This document shows positions 42,175 to 50,245 of a stretch of DNA of 64,000 nucleotides, piece after piece. Location: positions 23,761-87,760 of the forward strand of contig CAAGHI010000074.1 of the NCBI GenBank assembly GCA_900769645.1. Reading direction: 5' to 3'. This DNA is from Candidatus Gastranaerophilales bacterium (GTDB taxonomy: Bacteria > Cyanobacteriota > Vampirovibrionia > Gastranaerophilales > Gastranaerophilaceae). A model generated the notes under the pieces. That model saw only the letters and a list, made by a program, of their open reading frames with translations, did no database searches and was not told the DNA's origin. Every line of letters starts with the position of its first letter. Positions within the stretch are counted from its first letter, which is position 1. The position numbers and the translations under genes were made by a program.

Positions 42175-43047
42175 TTGGCAAGAGTTAGAACAAATACAAA
42201 ATTAAAACCGTCGAAAAAAGCAGATTTGCAGGTTGTAAAACCTGTCAAAACCACTCGTTACAGCGATATTGATTTGAACAATTGGAGAGCTTACGATCAC
42301 GTAAAAACTGATACATTGTGGGAATTCCCGACAAGACTAAAAGAAGGTGGTCACTCTAACGAATACCACGGAAACTATATCCCTCAAATTGCGCAGCAAT
42401 TGTACGAAAGATTTACAAAGAAAAACGATGTTGTGCTTGACTTGTTCTTTGGTTCAGGAACTTCCGGCATCGAGGCAATTAATATGGGCAGACGCTGTAT
42501 TGGCGTTGAGTTGAAAGATGAACTTGCAGAGAGCGTTTCTCAAAAATTTACCCCTAAACAACTTGTAACAGATGTTCGTATTATTTGTGCAGATTCAGCA
42601 TCAGAAGAAGCTAAAGAAAAAGTTCAGGCAAGTTTGGATATTATGAGGGAAGAAAAGGCTCAGTTCTTAATTCTTCACCCACCTTATGATGATATTATCA
42701 AGTTTTCTGACAAAAAAGAAGATTTGTCTAATTGCGACACTACAGAAGAGTTTTACGATTTGTTTGCAAAAGTTGCAAAAAATGGCTATGATATGCTTGA
42801 AAAAGGTCGTTTTGCCGCATTAATTATCGGTGATAGCTACAAAAATTCGGAAGTTCAACCGCTCGGTTTTGAATGCATGGCTCGTATGATGGCATTAGGA
42901 TTTAAGTTGAAAGGGATTATCGTAAAAGATATTCAGGGCAACGAACGTGCGAAGGGTAAAACCGCGAACTTGTGGCGTTATAGAGCTTTGGCTGGTGGAT
43001 TTTTCATCTTTAAGCACGAGTATGTGATGATTTTTGAAAAGAAATAA
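42175..43047 (+). CDS. Orphan DNA methyltransferase (N4/N6 amino type)
   Basis: 290 residues, TTG start with GGGAG and GAGGA upstream. SAM-binding motif LDLFFGSGTSGIEAINMGRRCIGVEL near residues 84-108. Catalytic motif IV is LHPPYDDIIKF near 161, with His in the place of the usual Asp/Asn/Ser. The rest is WRYRALAGGFFIFKHEYVMIFEKK. With no restriction endonuclease nearby, it looks like a solitary methylase that marks the chromosome, or it is borrowed from a phage-like source. The recognition sequence is unknown. His in motif IV seems to be a subfamily feature, not a defect, since the other motifs are intact. Confidence 0.85.
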   Translation: MARVRTNTKLKPSKKADLQVVKPVKTTRYSDIDLNNWRAYDHVKTDTLWEFPTRLKEGGHSNEYHGNYIPQIAQQLYERFTKKNDVVLDLFFGSGTSGIEAINMGRRCIGVELKDELAESVSQKFTPKQLVTDVRIICADSASEEAKEKVQASLDIMREEKAQFLILHPPYDDIIKFSDKKEDLSNCDTTEEFYDLFAKVAKNGYDMLEKGRFAALIIGDSYKNSEVQPLGFECMARMMALGFKLKGIIVKDIQGNERAKGKTANLWRYRALAGGFFIFKHEYVMIFEKK

Positions 43048-43079
43048 GACTCTAGTGAGCAACTGTTTAATTACTAGAT

Positions 43080-43294
43080 AAAGCAGCTAGGAAGCGAGGA
43101 AGCGAGGCGGCTAAGTTTTTAGATGCAAAGAGGCTAAGATGCATAGATGCAAAGTCGGTTACAAAGATAATTCTGAAGTCGTCATTCTGAAAGCTTAGAA
43201 AATTATTTTGAACGATTAGTGAAAAATAAATTTTCTTGCTATTCAGAATCTAATATCAAGTCAATTAAGACTCCGGATCGTAGTCCGGAGTGAC
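43080..43294. repeat. Families A, C and B in a row
   Basis: Family A copy (GCAGCTAGGAAGCGAGG ... GGCGGCTAAG), a GATGCAAAGAGGCTAAG tail, a complete family C element (43181-43255, CGTCATTCTGAAAGCTTAG to TTGCTATTCAGAATCT, an imperfect inverted repeat) and palindrome B (43269-43292). This 255-base gap holds no gene. Confidence 0.85.
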
Positions 43295-43302
43295 AGTTTT
43301 GG

Positions 43303-43974
43303 TTAGTTGCTTTGTCCTGCACGATATCCACAAGCTGCATATATAATTGGTAAAAATCGTCCAATGTTTAATTTTTCTATTATCGGGAATTTGGCGATTG
43401 CAAGAGCACCAAGACCATCATCAATGTTGGCCAATGCGTCTTTGAATGTAAGTTTTCGGTCAGGATACTTGTCTTTTGGGTCTGTAATTACGTTAGATAG
43501 TGCGGCTGCACCGTACATTCCGACTAAAAGTCCGCCAATTACCGATAGGATTTTACTTTTTTTATTGTTGTATTTTTCGCTATTTTCGCAAAGGCTGATT
43601 ACTCCTCCGACAATCCAAGTCGGAATAGAAGCGTTCATAAACTGAAACAACCCTTCTTTAAGTCTGTTTTTTTGAACACTTTTGCTTTCTGCGATCATTC
43701 CTGCACCGACGCCACCGGCAATAGAAGCTGCTGAAACTCCTATCATTTCCCACATTCCATATTTTAATTTTAAAGGATTTTTTACGCCTTGCTTTTTCAT
43801 CATAATTAACATTGGTACAATTGTTCCGACAGTTGTACCAATAAAGGCTTTTGTCTTATCAGCTTTTGATATCTCTCTGCTATATGTTCTTACACGATGC
43901 TTTGTCACTGGTTTGTTAGAATAATCAGCAACAAAATTTTGTGAATTAAATGTGTTTATAGAGATAGTTTTCAT
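43303..43974 (-). CDS. Hypothetical membrane protein, 223 aa
   Basis: Not recognised. Polar N-terminus of about 45 residues (ISINTFNSQNFVADYSNKPVTKHRVRTYSRE), then Gly/Ala-rich hydrophobic stretches near 47-58, 78-95, 113-127 and 140-160, so three or four membrane-inserting helices. The style (polar tail then Gly-rich hydrophobic hairpins) is shared with the products at 29032 and 53537. TATAAT on the minus strand at 43982-43987 lies only 7 bases before the ATG, so the message may be leaderless. Confidence 0.6.
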   Translation of the reverse strand: MKTISINTFNSQNFVADYSNKPVTKHRVRTYSREISKADKTKAFIGTTVGTIVPMLIMMKKQGVKNPLKLKYGMWEMIGVSAASIAGGVGAGMIAESKSVQKNRLKEGLFQFMNASIPTWIVGGVISLCENSEKYNNKKSKILSVIGGLLVGMYGAAALSNVITDPKDKYPDRKLTFKDALANIDDGLGALAIAKFPIIEKLNIGRFLPIIYAACGYRAGQSN

Positions 43975-44053
43975 TAACTAGATTATAGGTTAAAATATAT
44001 ATTTATAAATCATTATTTAAGATATGTTACAAGCATAATAGAAAGCAACACAA

Positions 44054-44079
44054 AAACGGCTTTCAAAAAGAAAGCCGTT
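44054..44079 (-). terminator. Intrinsic terminator of the gene at 44118
   Basis: AACGGCTTTC-AAAAA-GAAAGCCGTT (10-bp stem); on the minus strand it is followed by TTTTG. Confidence 0.85.
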
Positions 44080-44117
44080 CTCAAATTTTTACTCTTAGTT
44101 TTTCTGAAAACTCTTTC

Positions 44118-44615
44118 CTATAAGCCCAAGGCGTACTTGTTGCTTAAAGAAATCATATCCATTGCATTAAAAATATTCTGTTGTGTATTCGAAATCGAAT
44201 TTGCTTTGTCAGAAATACTTGCCAGTTGAGCCTGATAACCTTGTGCTGCCGATACTTGTGATTTGTCGTCTGAATTCAACATAACCTGAATTTTTTCAGA
44301 GATTTTGTCAATCATATCGTCTAGCGAATCATTAGATGATATTGTTGCTCCAACTGATGTTGCAAGGGTTTTAGCCTCTGATAAAAGCTCTTGCTCTGAT
44401 GAGTTACCTCCTTGTTGTTGCTGTCCCGAACTGTTTTGTTGCTTTGCAGCCTCCGCCTGCGCAATTAGTGTTTGTGCCTGTGCTTCAGATGTCACCGATG
44501 TCGGATCTATTCCCAAAGCCTCTAATTTTTGTTTTGTTAATGTGCTGAGTTCATCGCTCTTATAAGTTGCGACTGCACCTGCCTGTGCTCCGCTTATCGA
44601 ACTTATTGATGACAT
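44118..44615 (-). CDS. Lineage-specific Ser/Gln/Ala-rich helical protein, 165 aa
   Basis: Not a recognised family. The N-terminus SSISSISGAQAGAVATYKSDEL is small-residue-rich. The middle has a Q/S/G-rich linker (QQNSSGQQQQGGNSSEQ). The C-terminal helix pair ends SISNTQQNIFNAMDMISLSNKYALGL, resembling the amphipathic ends of flagellar or type III secreted axial proteins. No signal peptide and no Cys. A near-consensus sigma-28-type promoter lies upstream and a terminator downstream, so it is monocistronic. Export by a type III-like route is an inference. Confidence 0.6.
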   Translation of the reverse strand: MSSISSISGAQAGAVATYKSDELSTLTKQKLEALGIDPTSVTSEAQAQTLIAQAEAAKQQNSSGQQQQGGNSSEQELLSEAKTLATSVGATISSNDSLDDMIDKISEKIQVMLNSDDKSQVSAAQGYQAQLASISDKANSISNTQQNIFNAMDMISLSNKYALGL

Positions 44616-44701
44616 GCATACACCCTTTCTGTTTTAATCTATAATTTCTACTCCTTATTTAATGATTTTTTATCCTTTGTCAACTTTTATTGACAAATTT
44701 T

Positions 44702-44729
44702 TTATCGGAATTTTTTTGCTAAAACTTTA
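44702..44729 (-). promoter_or_regulatory. Sigma-28 (FliA/SigD)-like promoter
   Basis: On the minus strand: TAAAGTTT (44722-44729), 12 bases, TCCGATAA (44702-44709). The FliA consensus is TAAAGTTT-N11-GCCGATAA. The pair lies about 87 bases upstream of the gene starting at 44615. Confidence 0.6.
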
Positions 44730-44835
44730 ATGTTTTGCGTTATAAATTTACATTTCTTAAAATGTTTTTTCCGGAATTTGTTCAAAGTTGTCTATTTTTC
44801 TATGTTTGTGGTAGAATTGAATTCGGAGTTACATT

Positions 44836-45576
44836 ATGAAAAAGTTATTAATTTTATGTTTGACAATACTGACAATGGCAGCAAGTGCCAACGCTGCGGC
44901 ATACACAAAAGTTACACCAGACTTTTTAAAGCCGGCTCAGAGTAAAAGTTATGAGCAAGTGAACGAAACTCTTGCGATTATTTTTAGCAAGATTAGAACT
45001 CAAATTAAAACGGACAAATATCCGAAATATTACCACGATTTCACGCTTGTACAAGACGATGGAACGCAAAATAAGGCTTATCATTACGTGAAAAATGGAA
45101 ATGCCGAGCTTATTTATAATATTGATTCTAACGAGTTGAAATTCGTCTCATTCAGACGTCCTGAACTTATGAAATGTCGAATTATTTATGACTATCCGTC
45201 TGGAAAACTTCACGCTGTACAGATTTTTGTAAGCGGTACGGAATCATTTGTGTTTAGTCCTGATGGCAAATATGTGGACTATGCACCTTATGTAAAAGAG
45301 GTTAGAGAGAAGATTGCAAGTAACTGGAAAGTTCCACCAAGAAAGCAAATAGATATCCTTGCAAAGGGGCAAAAAGATTTAATGGTGCAAATGGCTATCA
45401 CACTAGACAGAGATGGAAATGTGAAAAAATGTAGAATTTTGAAATCTTCTAAGATTAAAGTTCTTGACGATAATGCAGGCTCTGCAATTCGTTCTGCTGC
45501 GCCGTTTAAGCCGTTCCCAGAAAACTTTTTTAATGAAGAACTTGTAATCATTATGAACTTCAATTTTAGTTTGTAA
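44836..45576 (+). CDS. Exported protein with TonB C-terminal domain
   Basis: 246 residues. Signal peptide about 1-20 (LLILCLTILTMAASANA). The middle region has a beta-rich repeat-like fold (YHYVKNGNAELIYNIDSNELKFVSFRRPELMKCRIIYDYPSGKLHAVQIF), resembling MORN/antitoxin-type hairpins. From about 150, KVREKIASNWKVPPRK ... VQMAITLDRDGNVKKCRILKSS ... AIRSAAPFKPFP is a TonB C-terminal domain. It lacks the N-terminal anchor of true TonB and probably acts freely in the periplasm. TTGTCT-N18-TAGAAT and CGGAG precede the start. Confidence 0.8.
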   Translation: MKKLLILCLTILTMAASANAAAYTKVTPDFLKPAQSKSYEQVNETLAIIFSKIRTQIKTDKYPKYYHDFTLVQDDGTQNKAYHYVKNGNAELIYNIDSNELKFVSFRRPELMKCRIIYDYPSGKLHAVQIFVSGTESFVFSPDGKYVDYAPYVKEVREKIASNWKVPPRKQIDILAKGQKDLMVQMAITLDRDGNVKKCRILKSSKIKVLDDNAGSAIRSAAPFKPFPENFFNEELVIIMNFNFSL

Positions 45577-45657
45577 TTTCGTTTTGAGTTTGCAAAATTT
45601 CTTTTGTATTCGACAAAAAATTCTGGTTTTTTGCTATAATATTTTTAGGAAAAGTTT

Positions 45658-46557
45658 ATGAACAATAATACAAAAGGAATTTTGAACGGCGTAATTGCCT
45701 CAACTAGCTACGGAATGAACCCATTATTTGGGTTACCCTTGTATGCACAAGGGATTGGAGTTAATTCTGTGTTGTTTTACAGGTATTTTTTCGCTGTGAT
45801 AATTTATTTTGTTTGGTTAAAATGTTTCAAGAAAACTTCGTTGAAAATTACTTGGCAAGAATTTGTGCCGTTGTTTTTCTTAGGGATTTTCTTTTCGTTG
45901 TCGTCTTTGACGTTATTTGAGGCTTTCCACTACATTGAAGCCGGAATTGCGTGTACGATTTTGTTTATTTATCCTGTGCTTGTTGCGTTAATAATGGCGA
46001 TTTTCTTCAAAGAAAAAATCACAAAAACAATCGTTACGGCAATTCTTTTGACATCAATCGGTATAATCCTTTTGTATAAAGGCAAACCAGATACTACGTT
46101 GAGCATAAAAGGTATTTTGATAGTACTTTCGTCGGCACTTTTATATGCACTTTATATTGTCGGAGTGAAAAATATAAAATCCGTAAAATGTATGGATAGT
46201 GCGAGGTTGAGTTTTTATGTAATGCTTTGCGGACTGTTGGTTTATGTCATAAACTTGAAGTTTTGTATGAATTTGCAGCCACTACAAAATCCGACTGCGT
46301 GGTTGTTTGCGATTGGTTTGGCGTTGTTTCCGACAATTATTTCTCTGGAAACAATTACGATTGCAATACAGTTAATCGGCTCGACAAACACGGCGATTTT
46401 AGGGGCGTTAGAACCTTTGACGGCTATATTTTTCGGAATTTTATTTTTTCATGAAAATTTGACTTTGCGAATTGCAATTGGGGTAATTTTAATTTTGTTT
46501 GGTGTTTTTCTGATAATTTCCAGAAAAATTGTTTCAAATAAAAAAATTACATGCTAA
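45658..46557 (+). CDS. EamA-family (DMT) transporter
   Basis: 299 residues with ten predicted membrane helices in two EamA repeats. The first begins GILNGVIASTSYGMNPLFGLPLY and the second begins IKGILIVLSSALLYALYIVGVKNI near 150; each ends with ALEPLTAIFFGILFFHENLT-type sequence. These carriers export amino acids, sugars or other metabolites; the substrate cannot be told. An extended -10 element (TGCTATAAT) is present just upstream. Confidence 0.9.
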   Translation: MNNNTKGILNGVIASTSYGMNPLFGLPLYAQGIGVNSVLFYRYFFAVIIYFVWLKCFKKTSLKITWQEFVPLFFLGIFFSLSSLTLFEAFHYIEAGIACTILFIYPVLVALIMAIFFKEKITKTIVTAILLTSIGIILLYKGKPDTTLSIKGILIVLSSALLYALYIVGVKNIKSVKCMDSARLSFYVMLCGLLVYVINLKFCMNLQPLQNPTAWLFAIGLALFPTIISLETITIAIQLIGSTNTAILGALEPLTAIFFGILFFHENLTLRIAIGVILILFGVFLIISRKIVSNKKITC

Positions 46558-46592
46558 AATTAACTCACTTGTAAGTGCAAAGAGGGGTTAGA

Positions 46593-48308
46593 GTGAATAA
46601 GAAGATTAAAATATTTGTTTCATATCACAAAAAATCACCAATAATTAAAAGTGATGTATTTGAACCAATTGAGGTTGGCAGAGCCTTGAAAAGCCTTGAA
46701 GATAGCCTTAAAGACATAATGATTGGCGATAATGACGGTGAAAATATCTCTGAGAAAAACCCTCGATATTGTGAGCTTACGGCACAGTATTATGTTTGGA
46801 AAAACTATGAAAAACTCGGAAATCCTGATTATGTCGGATTTTGTCATTATAGAAGACTTTTCAACTTTAATACTAATTCGAGAGTTTATGGACCAATTTT
46901 TGGCGGTGATGTATTAGAGCAACTCATGATGACTCGTGAAAACATTGAAAATGTAATTCAAGAATATGGTATGATTGTTCCTGAAGCTGTAAGGTTTGAA
47001 GGTTATACTGTTTTTACGCATTATAAAAATTCGCATTATATAACAGATTACCAAACAGCACTTGATATCATGCTGGAAAAATATCCCGAATTTAAAGAGG
47101 CTGCAAGCGCTTACAATAACGGGCATGATAACTATATTACCAATTGTTATATAATGACACGTGAAGAGTTTTTCGCGTATATGGAATGGTTGTTTTCAAT
47201 CCTTTTTGAGGCAGATTTTAAAATCCCTGTGTACAAAAATACCTATGACAATAGGGTAGTTGGTTTTGTTGCCGAAAGACTTTTGGGAATATATGTTACC
47301 CAGTTGAAAAAAACGAAAGAGCATAAAATAAAAGAGTTGCAACAAGTTTTATATTTGCCGACCAATAAAGATGTTATTCCGGTTATTTTTGCCGCAAACA
47401 ATTATTACTCAATGCCTTTGTATGTCGCAATTACATCTATTTTGAAAAACACAAATCCAAATGATTTTTATGCAATATATGTGTTGTGTGATAAAGATAA
47501 ATTGAGTTTGTTAAATAAAAATCTTTTAATATCTCGTTCTGATTATGAAAATTGTCATATTGATTTTGTCGACACAAGCAATATTGATTTTGACAAGTTT
47601 CCACGCCCTGATACGTGTAAATATATTACAAAAGAGACGTATTACAGGTATATAATTCCAAATGCTTTCAAAAATTACGACAAATGCATATATTTGGATT
47701 GTGATATTACGGTTAATTCGTCTTTAAAAGGGCTTTTTGATACTAATATTGAAAATTATTATTTCGCTGGTGTTGAAGATATTCTAGAAGAGGATAATAA
47801 AACTCGACTGGGTTTAAGCAAATATTGTAATGCCGGAGTCTTGCTGCTTAATCTAAAAAAAATGCGTGAGTACAATATAGAAGAAAAACTTTTTGATTTC
47901 ACGATGAAAAATCAAGAAAAACTTGTTTGTCAGGATCAAGATGTGATGAATGCAGTTATGCAAGAAGGTATTTTGTATTTGCCTTTGTCTTGGAACACTC
48001 AAATAAGGGATTGGGACAAGTCGACAAAATTTACTGAAATTAAAGATAATGCAAATATTATTCATTACATTGGACCTGTAAAACCTTGGGATATTGAATC
48101 AAAATCTATTGTGAAAAAAGAGTTTTACAAATACTACAATATGACTAGGTGGAATAGTGCAATATTAAGCTTTTCAAGGTATTCTTTCAGTATTTTGGTG
48201 TATAGGATTTACAGACTTGTTAAAAATTTCAGAAAACAATTTATTAAGTACAATAAAAACACGAAAAGTATTGTTATTTTAGGGCGTTTTTCATTTAGAT
48301 TGAAATAG
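46593..48308 (+). CDS. Two-domain glycosyltransferase: DUF4422 plus GT8
   Basis: GTG start at 46593 after AGAGGGG; the six extra codons from 46575 include that site. 571 residues. Residues 1-255 are a DUF4422 domain (KIFVSYHKKSPII ... YVGFCHYRRLF ... NYITNCYIMTREEFFAYMEWLF). Residues about 265-510 are a family 8 glycosyltransferase (VIPVIFAANNYYSMPLYVAITSILKNT, IYLDCDITVNSSL with the DxD metal site, NAGVLLLNLKKMR, CQDQDVMNAVM, HYIGPVKPW). Two transferases in one chain probably add successive sugars to a surface glycan. Preceded by the exporter gene but no other glycan cluster. Confidence 0.9.
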   Translation: MNKKIKIFVSYHKKSPIIKSDVFEPIEVGRALKSLEDSLKDIMIGDNDGENISEKNPRYCELTAQYYVWKNYEKLGNPDYVGFCHYRRLFNFNTNSRVYGPIFGGDVLEQLMMTRENIENVIQEYGMIVPEAVRFEGYTVFTHYKNSHYITDYQTALDIMLEKYPEFKEAASAYNNGHDNYITNCYIMTREEFFAYMEWLFSILFEADFKIPVYKNTYDNRVVGFVAERLLGIYVTQLKKTKEHKIKELQQVLYLPTNKDVIPVIFAANNYYSMPLYVAITSILKNTNPNDFYAIYVLCDKDKLSLLNKNLLISRSDYENCHIDFVDTSNIDFDKFPRPDTCKYITKETYYRYIIPNAFKNYDKCIYLDCDITVNSSLKGLFDTNIENYYFAGVEDILEEDNKTRLGLSKYCNAGVLLLNLKKMREYNIEEKLFDFTMKNQEKLVCQDQDVMNAVMQEGILYLPLSWNTQIRDWDKSTKFTEIKDNANIIHYIGPVKPWDIESKSIVKKEFYKYYNMTRWNSAILSFSRYSFSILVYRIYRLVKNFRKQFIKYNKNTKSIVILGRFSFRLK

Positions 48309-48334
48309 GCGCTCTACGGGAGAGGTAATTGAGG

Positions 48335-49786
48335 TTATAAGTGATTTTTTATGTCAACAGCAACCAGTTTCATCAGCTCAGCCCAGGTTTCACGTTCGCC
48401 TAATCTGAAAAGTTTTACACTATCATACCAATCGCAGTGGGTCAAATCCATGTGCCAGCGCCAATTATAGTTGTATGGCAAAAGGATAATGCAAGGCTTA
48501 TTCATAGCGCCAGCAAGGTGGGCTAATGATGAGTCACTTGAAATTACAAGGTCAACGTTTTCAAGTGCGCCTGCGGTGTATGAAAAATCTTTAAAATCCT
48601 TGCTTAAATCCGTAATATCATATTTGTTCGCAAGTTTTGCAAACTCTTCTGCGCCCTCAAATGTTTGAGCTGAATATATTTTGACATTAGGCAAGTCAAA
48701 TAATGGCGCAAAAGCCTCTACGTTAATCACTCTATCAGTCTCGTAAAAAGTGTTCCCTTGCCACTTTATGGCGATTTTGAATTTGTCGTTATTAAAGTAT
48801 TTTTCTTTGAAATATTCGATTTTGTCAGGCGTTGCTTTCAAATATTTGTCATGGTGCATAAATATTTCGTCATTTTTAAGCCCCAAAACGTAAGGAACAC
48901 TTAAAAAAGGAACATGTACGTCAAAATCGGTTCTGTCCTCTTCATAAAACAAGTCCATAACTTCAACATCAGGAAAATTATCTCGAAAAAGTTGCGACAA
49001 CTCTTTTTGTGGTTTTATTAAAAGTTTTTTACAACGTTTTTGAAGTTCCGGAATATACCTTGCAAACATAATCATATCGCCAAATCCCGCCTCATAGTAC
49101 GTGTAAAGCGTCTTGTCGGAGATATCTTCGCCTTTCCAAAGTGGAGCTTTTTTCATCAAGTGAGGATACGTGACCTCTTGTGATGTAATCGCAGTTCCTC
49201 TGCAAAGTCGGTTTTCAAAGTATTTTGTGCCTGTTTCGTAATCTTTTAGCCTAAAATATCCAAGTGATAAAAAGTACAAAACTTCCTTGTCATTCGGATT
49301 GATTTCAAGGCATTTTTTGAAATATTTGACAGCATTTTCAGGGCTGTTTAAAAACAAGTATAAACTAGCCAAATTGAAAAGAGCTTTTTCTGATTTTGGA
49401 TTAATCTCTAATGCTTTTAGATAAGCTTTTTCAGCTTTTTCATACTCAATATTATTTTTGTATGCAAGAGCAAGCAGAAAATATATTTCAAACCCACATT
49501 CCGTTTCTTGGCAAGCTTTTTCAAGTGTTTTGATTTCGGTTTCGTAATCTTTTTTATACTCGTAAACTCTTGCCAAATTTTCATAAAAATACGCATCTTT
49601 CTTGATAGACAAAGCTTTCAAGATAAATTTTTCTGCAAAATCCAATTTGCCCTGAGATATCTTGACAAGTCCCAGAAGGTTCAAAACTTGTGCATTTTGA
49701 GGTTCTGTTTTCAAAATCTCAAGATAGATTTTTTCTGCCTCATCAAGTTTTCCTTGCGAGTGTAAGTTGAATGCGGTGTTAAACAT
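48335..49786 (-). CDS. TPR protein with C-terminal glycosyltransferase domain
   Basis: The start is placed at ATG 49786 (MFNTAFNLHSQGKLDEAEKIY), where the TPR pattern begins; the upstream 44 codons consist of repeat sequence. 483 residues. About five TPR motifs occupy residues 1-200. After a linker, TLYTYYEAGFGDMIMFARYIPELQKRC, FKIAIKWQGN and VDLVISSDSSLAHLAGAMNKPCIILLP resemble GT9/GT41-like TPR-glycosyltransferases. It may glycosylate proteins or surface polymers. It converges with the GT8 gene, so the two may belong to one glycosylation function. Confidence 0.82.
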   Translation of the reverse strand: MFNTAFNLHSQGKLDEAEKIYLEILKTEPQNAQVLNLLGLVKISQGKLDFAEKFILKALSIKKDAYFYENLARVYEYKKDYETEIKTLEKACQETECGFEIYFLLALAYKNNIEYEKAEKAYLKALEINPKSEKALFNLASLYLFLNSPENAVKYFKKCLEINPNDKEVLYFLSLGYFRLKDYETGTKYFENRLCRGTAITSQEVTYPHLMKKAPLWKGEDISDKTLYTYYEAGFGDMIMFARYIPELQKRCKKLLIKPQKELSQLFRDNFPDVEVMDLFYEEDRTDFDVHVPFLSVPYVLGLKNDEIFMHHDKYLKATPDKIEYFKEKYFNNDKFKIAIKWQGNTFYETDRVINVEAFAPLFDLPNVKIYSAQTFEGAEEFAKLANKYDITDLSKDFKDFSYTAGALENVDLVISSDSSLAHLAGAMNKPCIILLPYNYNWRWHMDLTHCDWYDSVKLFRLGERETWAELMKLVAVDIKNHL

Positions 49787-49831
49787 AGGGAGATTATAGT
49801 GGGAAATGGGAAAGATTGCAAGATTAAAAGT

Positions 49832-49939
49832 GTGAGAAGTGAAAAGTGAAAAGACCGTTACAAGTGCTATTGCACTAAAACTAATAAACGAGCGAAGCGA
49901 GCGAAATGGACTTCTCACTTTTCACTTTTCACTTCTCAC
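49832..49939. repeat. Family F inverted repeat element (perfect 22-bp arms)
   Basis: The arms GTGAGAAGTGAAAAGTGAAA (49832-49851, continuing AG) and their exact complement at 49918-49939 enclose a 64-base core with CGAGCGAAGCGAGCG. A related element is at 62811-62903. It is followed to 50107 by AT-rich sequence with AGGCATGC direct repeats; no gene is visible there. Confidence 0.85.
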
Positions 49940-50108
49940 TTCTCACTTAAAATCAAAAATCTCCTTCAAATAAAGGATAACATTTGAGTAAAAATAGTAT
50001 ATTTTAATAATGTACATCAAAGGCATGCCCAAAATATTAAAAGGCATGCTCCAAAAGGGATAATATTACAAAATATTAACCAAACTTGAAGAAATGTAAA
50101 GTCACCCG

Positions 50109-50131
50109 AAACCATGATGCCATCATGGTTT
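50109..50131. repeat. Perfect inverted repeat upstream of yggS
   Basis: AAACCATGATG-C-CATCATGGTTT, 11-bp arms with a one-base centre, about 45 bases before the yggS promoter. It could be an operator or a cruciform-forming site. Confidence 0.6.
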
Positions 50132-50174
50132 TCAGGATTAAAACAGGCAGGAGGAAGGTTTAAAAATAAAAAAG

Positions 50175-50203
50175 TTGTCCCGATGAGATGTATAAGGTAC
50201 AAT
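50175..50203 (+). promoter_or_regulatory. Promoter of yggS-sepF
   Basis: TTGTCC (50175-50180), 17-base spacer, TACAAT (50198-50203). Confidence 0.7.
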
Positions 50204-50245
50204 TAATACTATATTCAACTTCTTGTAAAGGTAGGATTGGTGATT

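Noticed and set aside
42161..42178. Methyltransferase called inactive because motif IV is HPPY
   Set aside because: All other motifs are intact and His at this position appears to belong to a subfamily, so loss of activity cannot be concluded.
42175..43047. Restriction-modification system around the methyltransferase
   Set aside because: The neighbours are mutL, repeats and a small membrane protein; no endonuclease or specificity gene is present.
44836..45576. Complete TonB-ExbB-ExbD energy system
   Set aside because: Only a TonB C-terminal domain on an exported protein is seen; ExbB, ExbD and an N-terminal membrane anchor are absent.
49787..49918. N-terminal 44-residue extension of the TPR glycosyltransferase (looks like a signal peptide)
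   Set aside because: It is encoded by the family F inverted repeat; the TPR pattern starts at ATG 49786, so the extension is most likely untranslated.
50017..50202. Minus-strand 61-aa hydrophobic reading frame
   Set aside because: It overlaps the inverted repeat and promoter upstream of yggS, starts at the promoter -10, and has no ribosome site.
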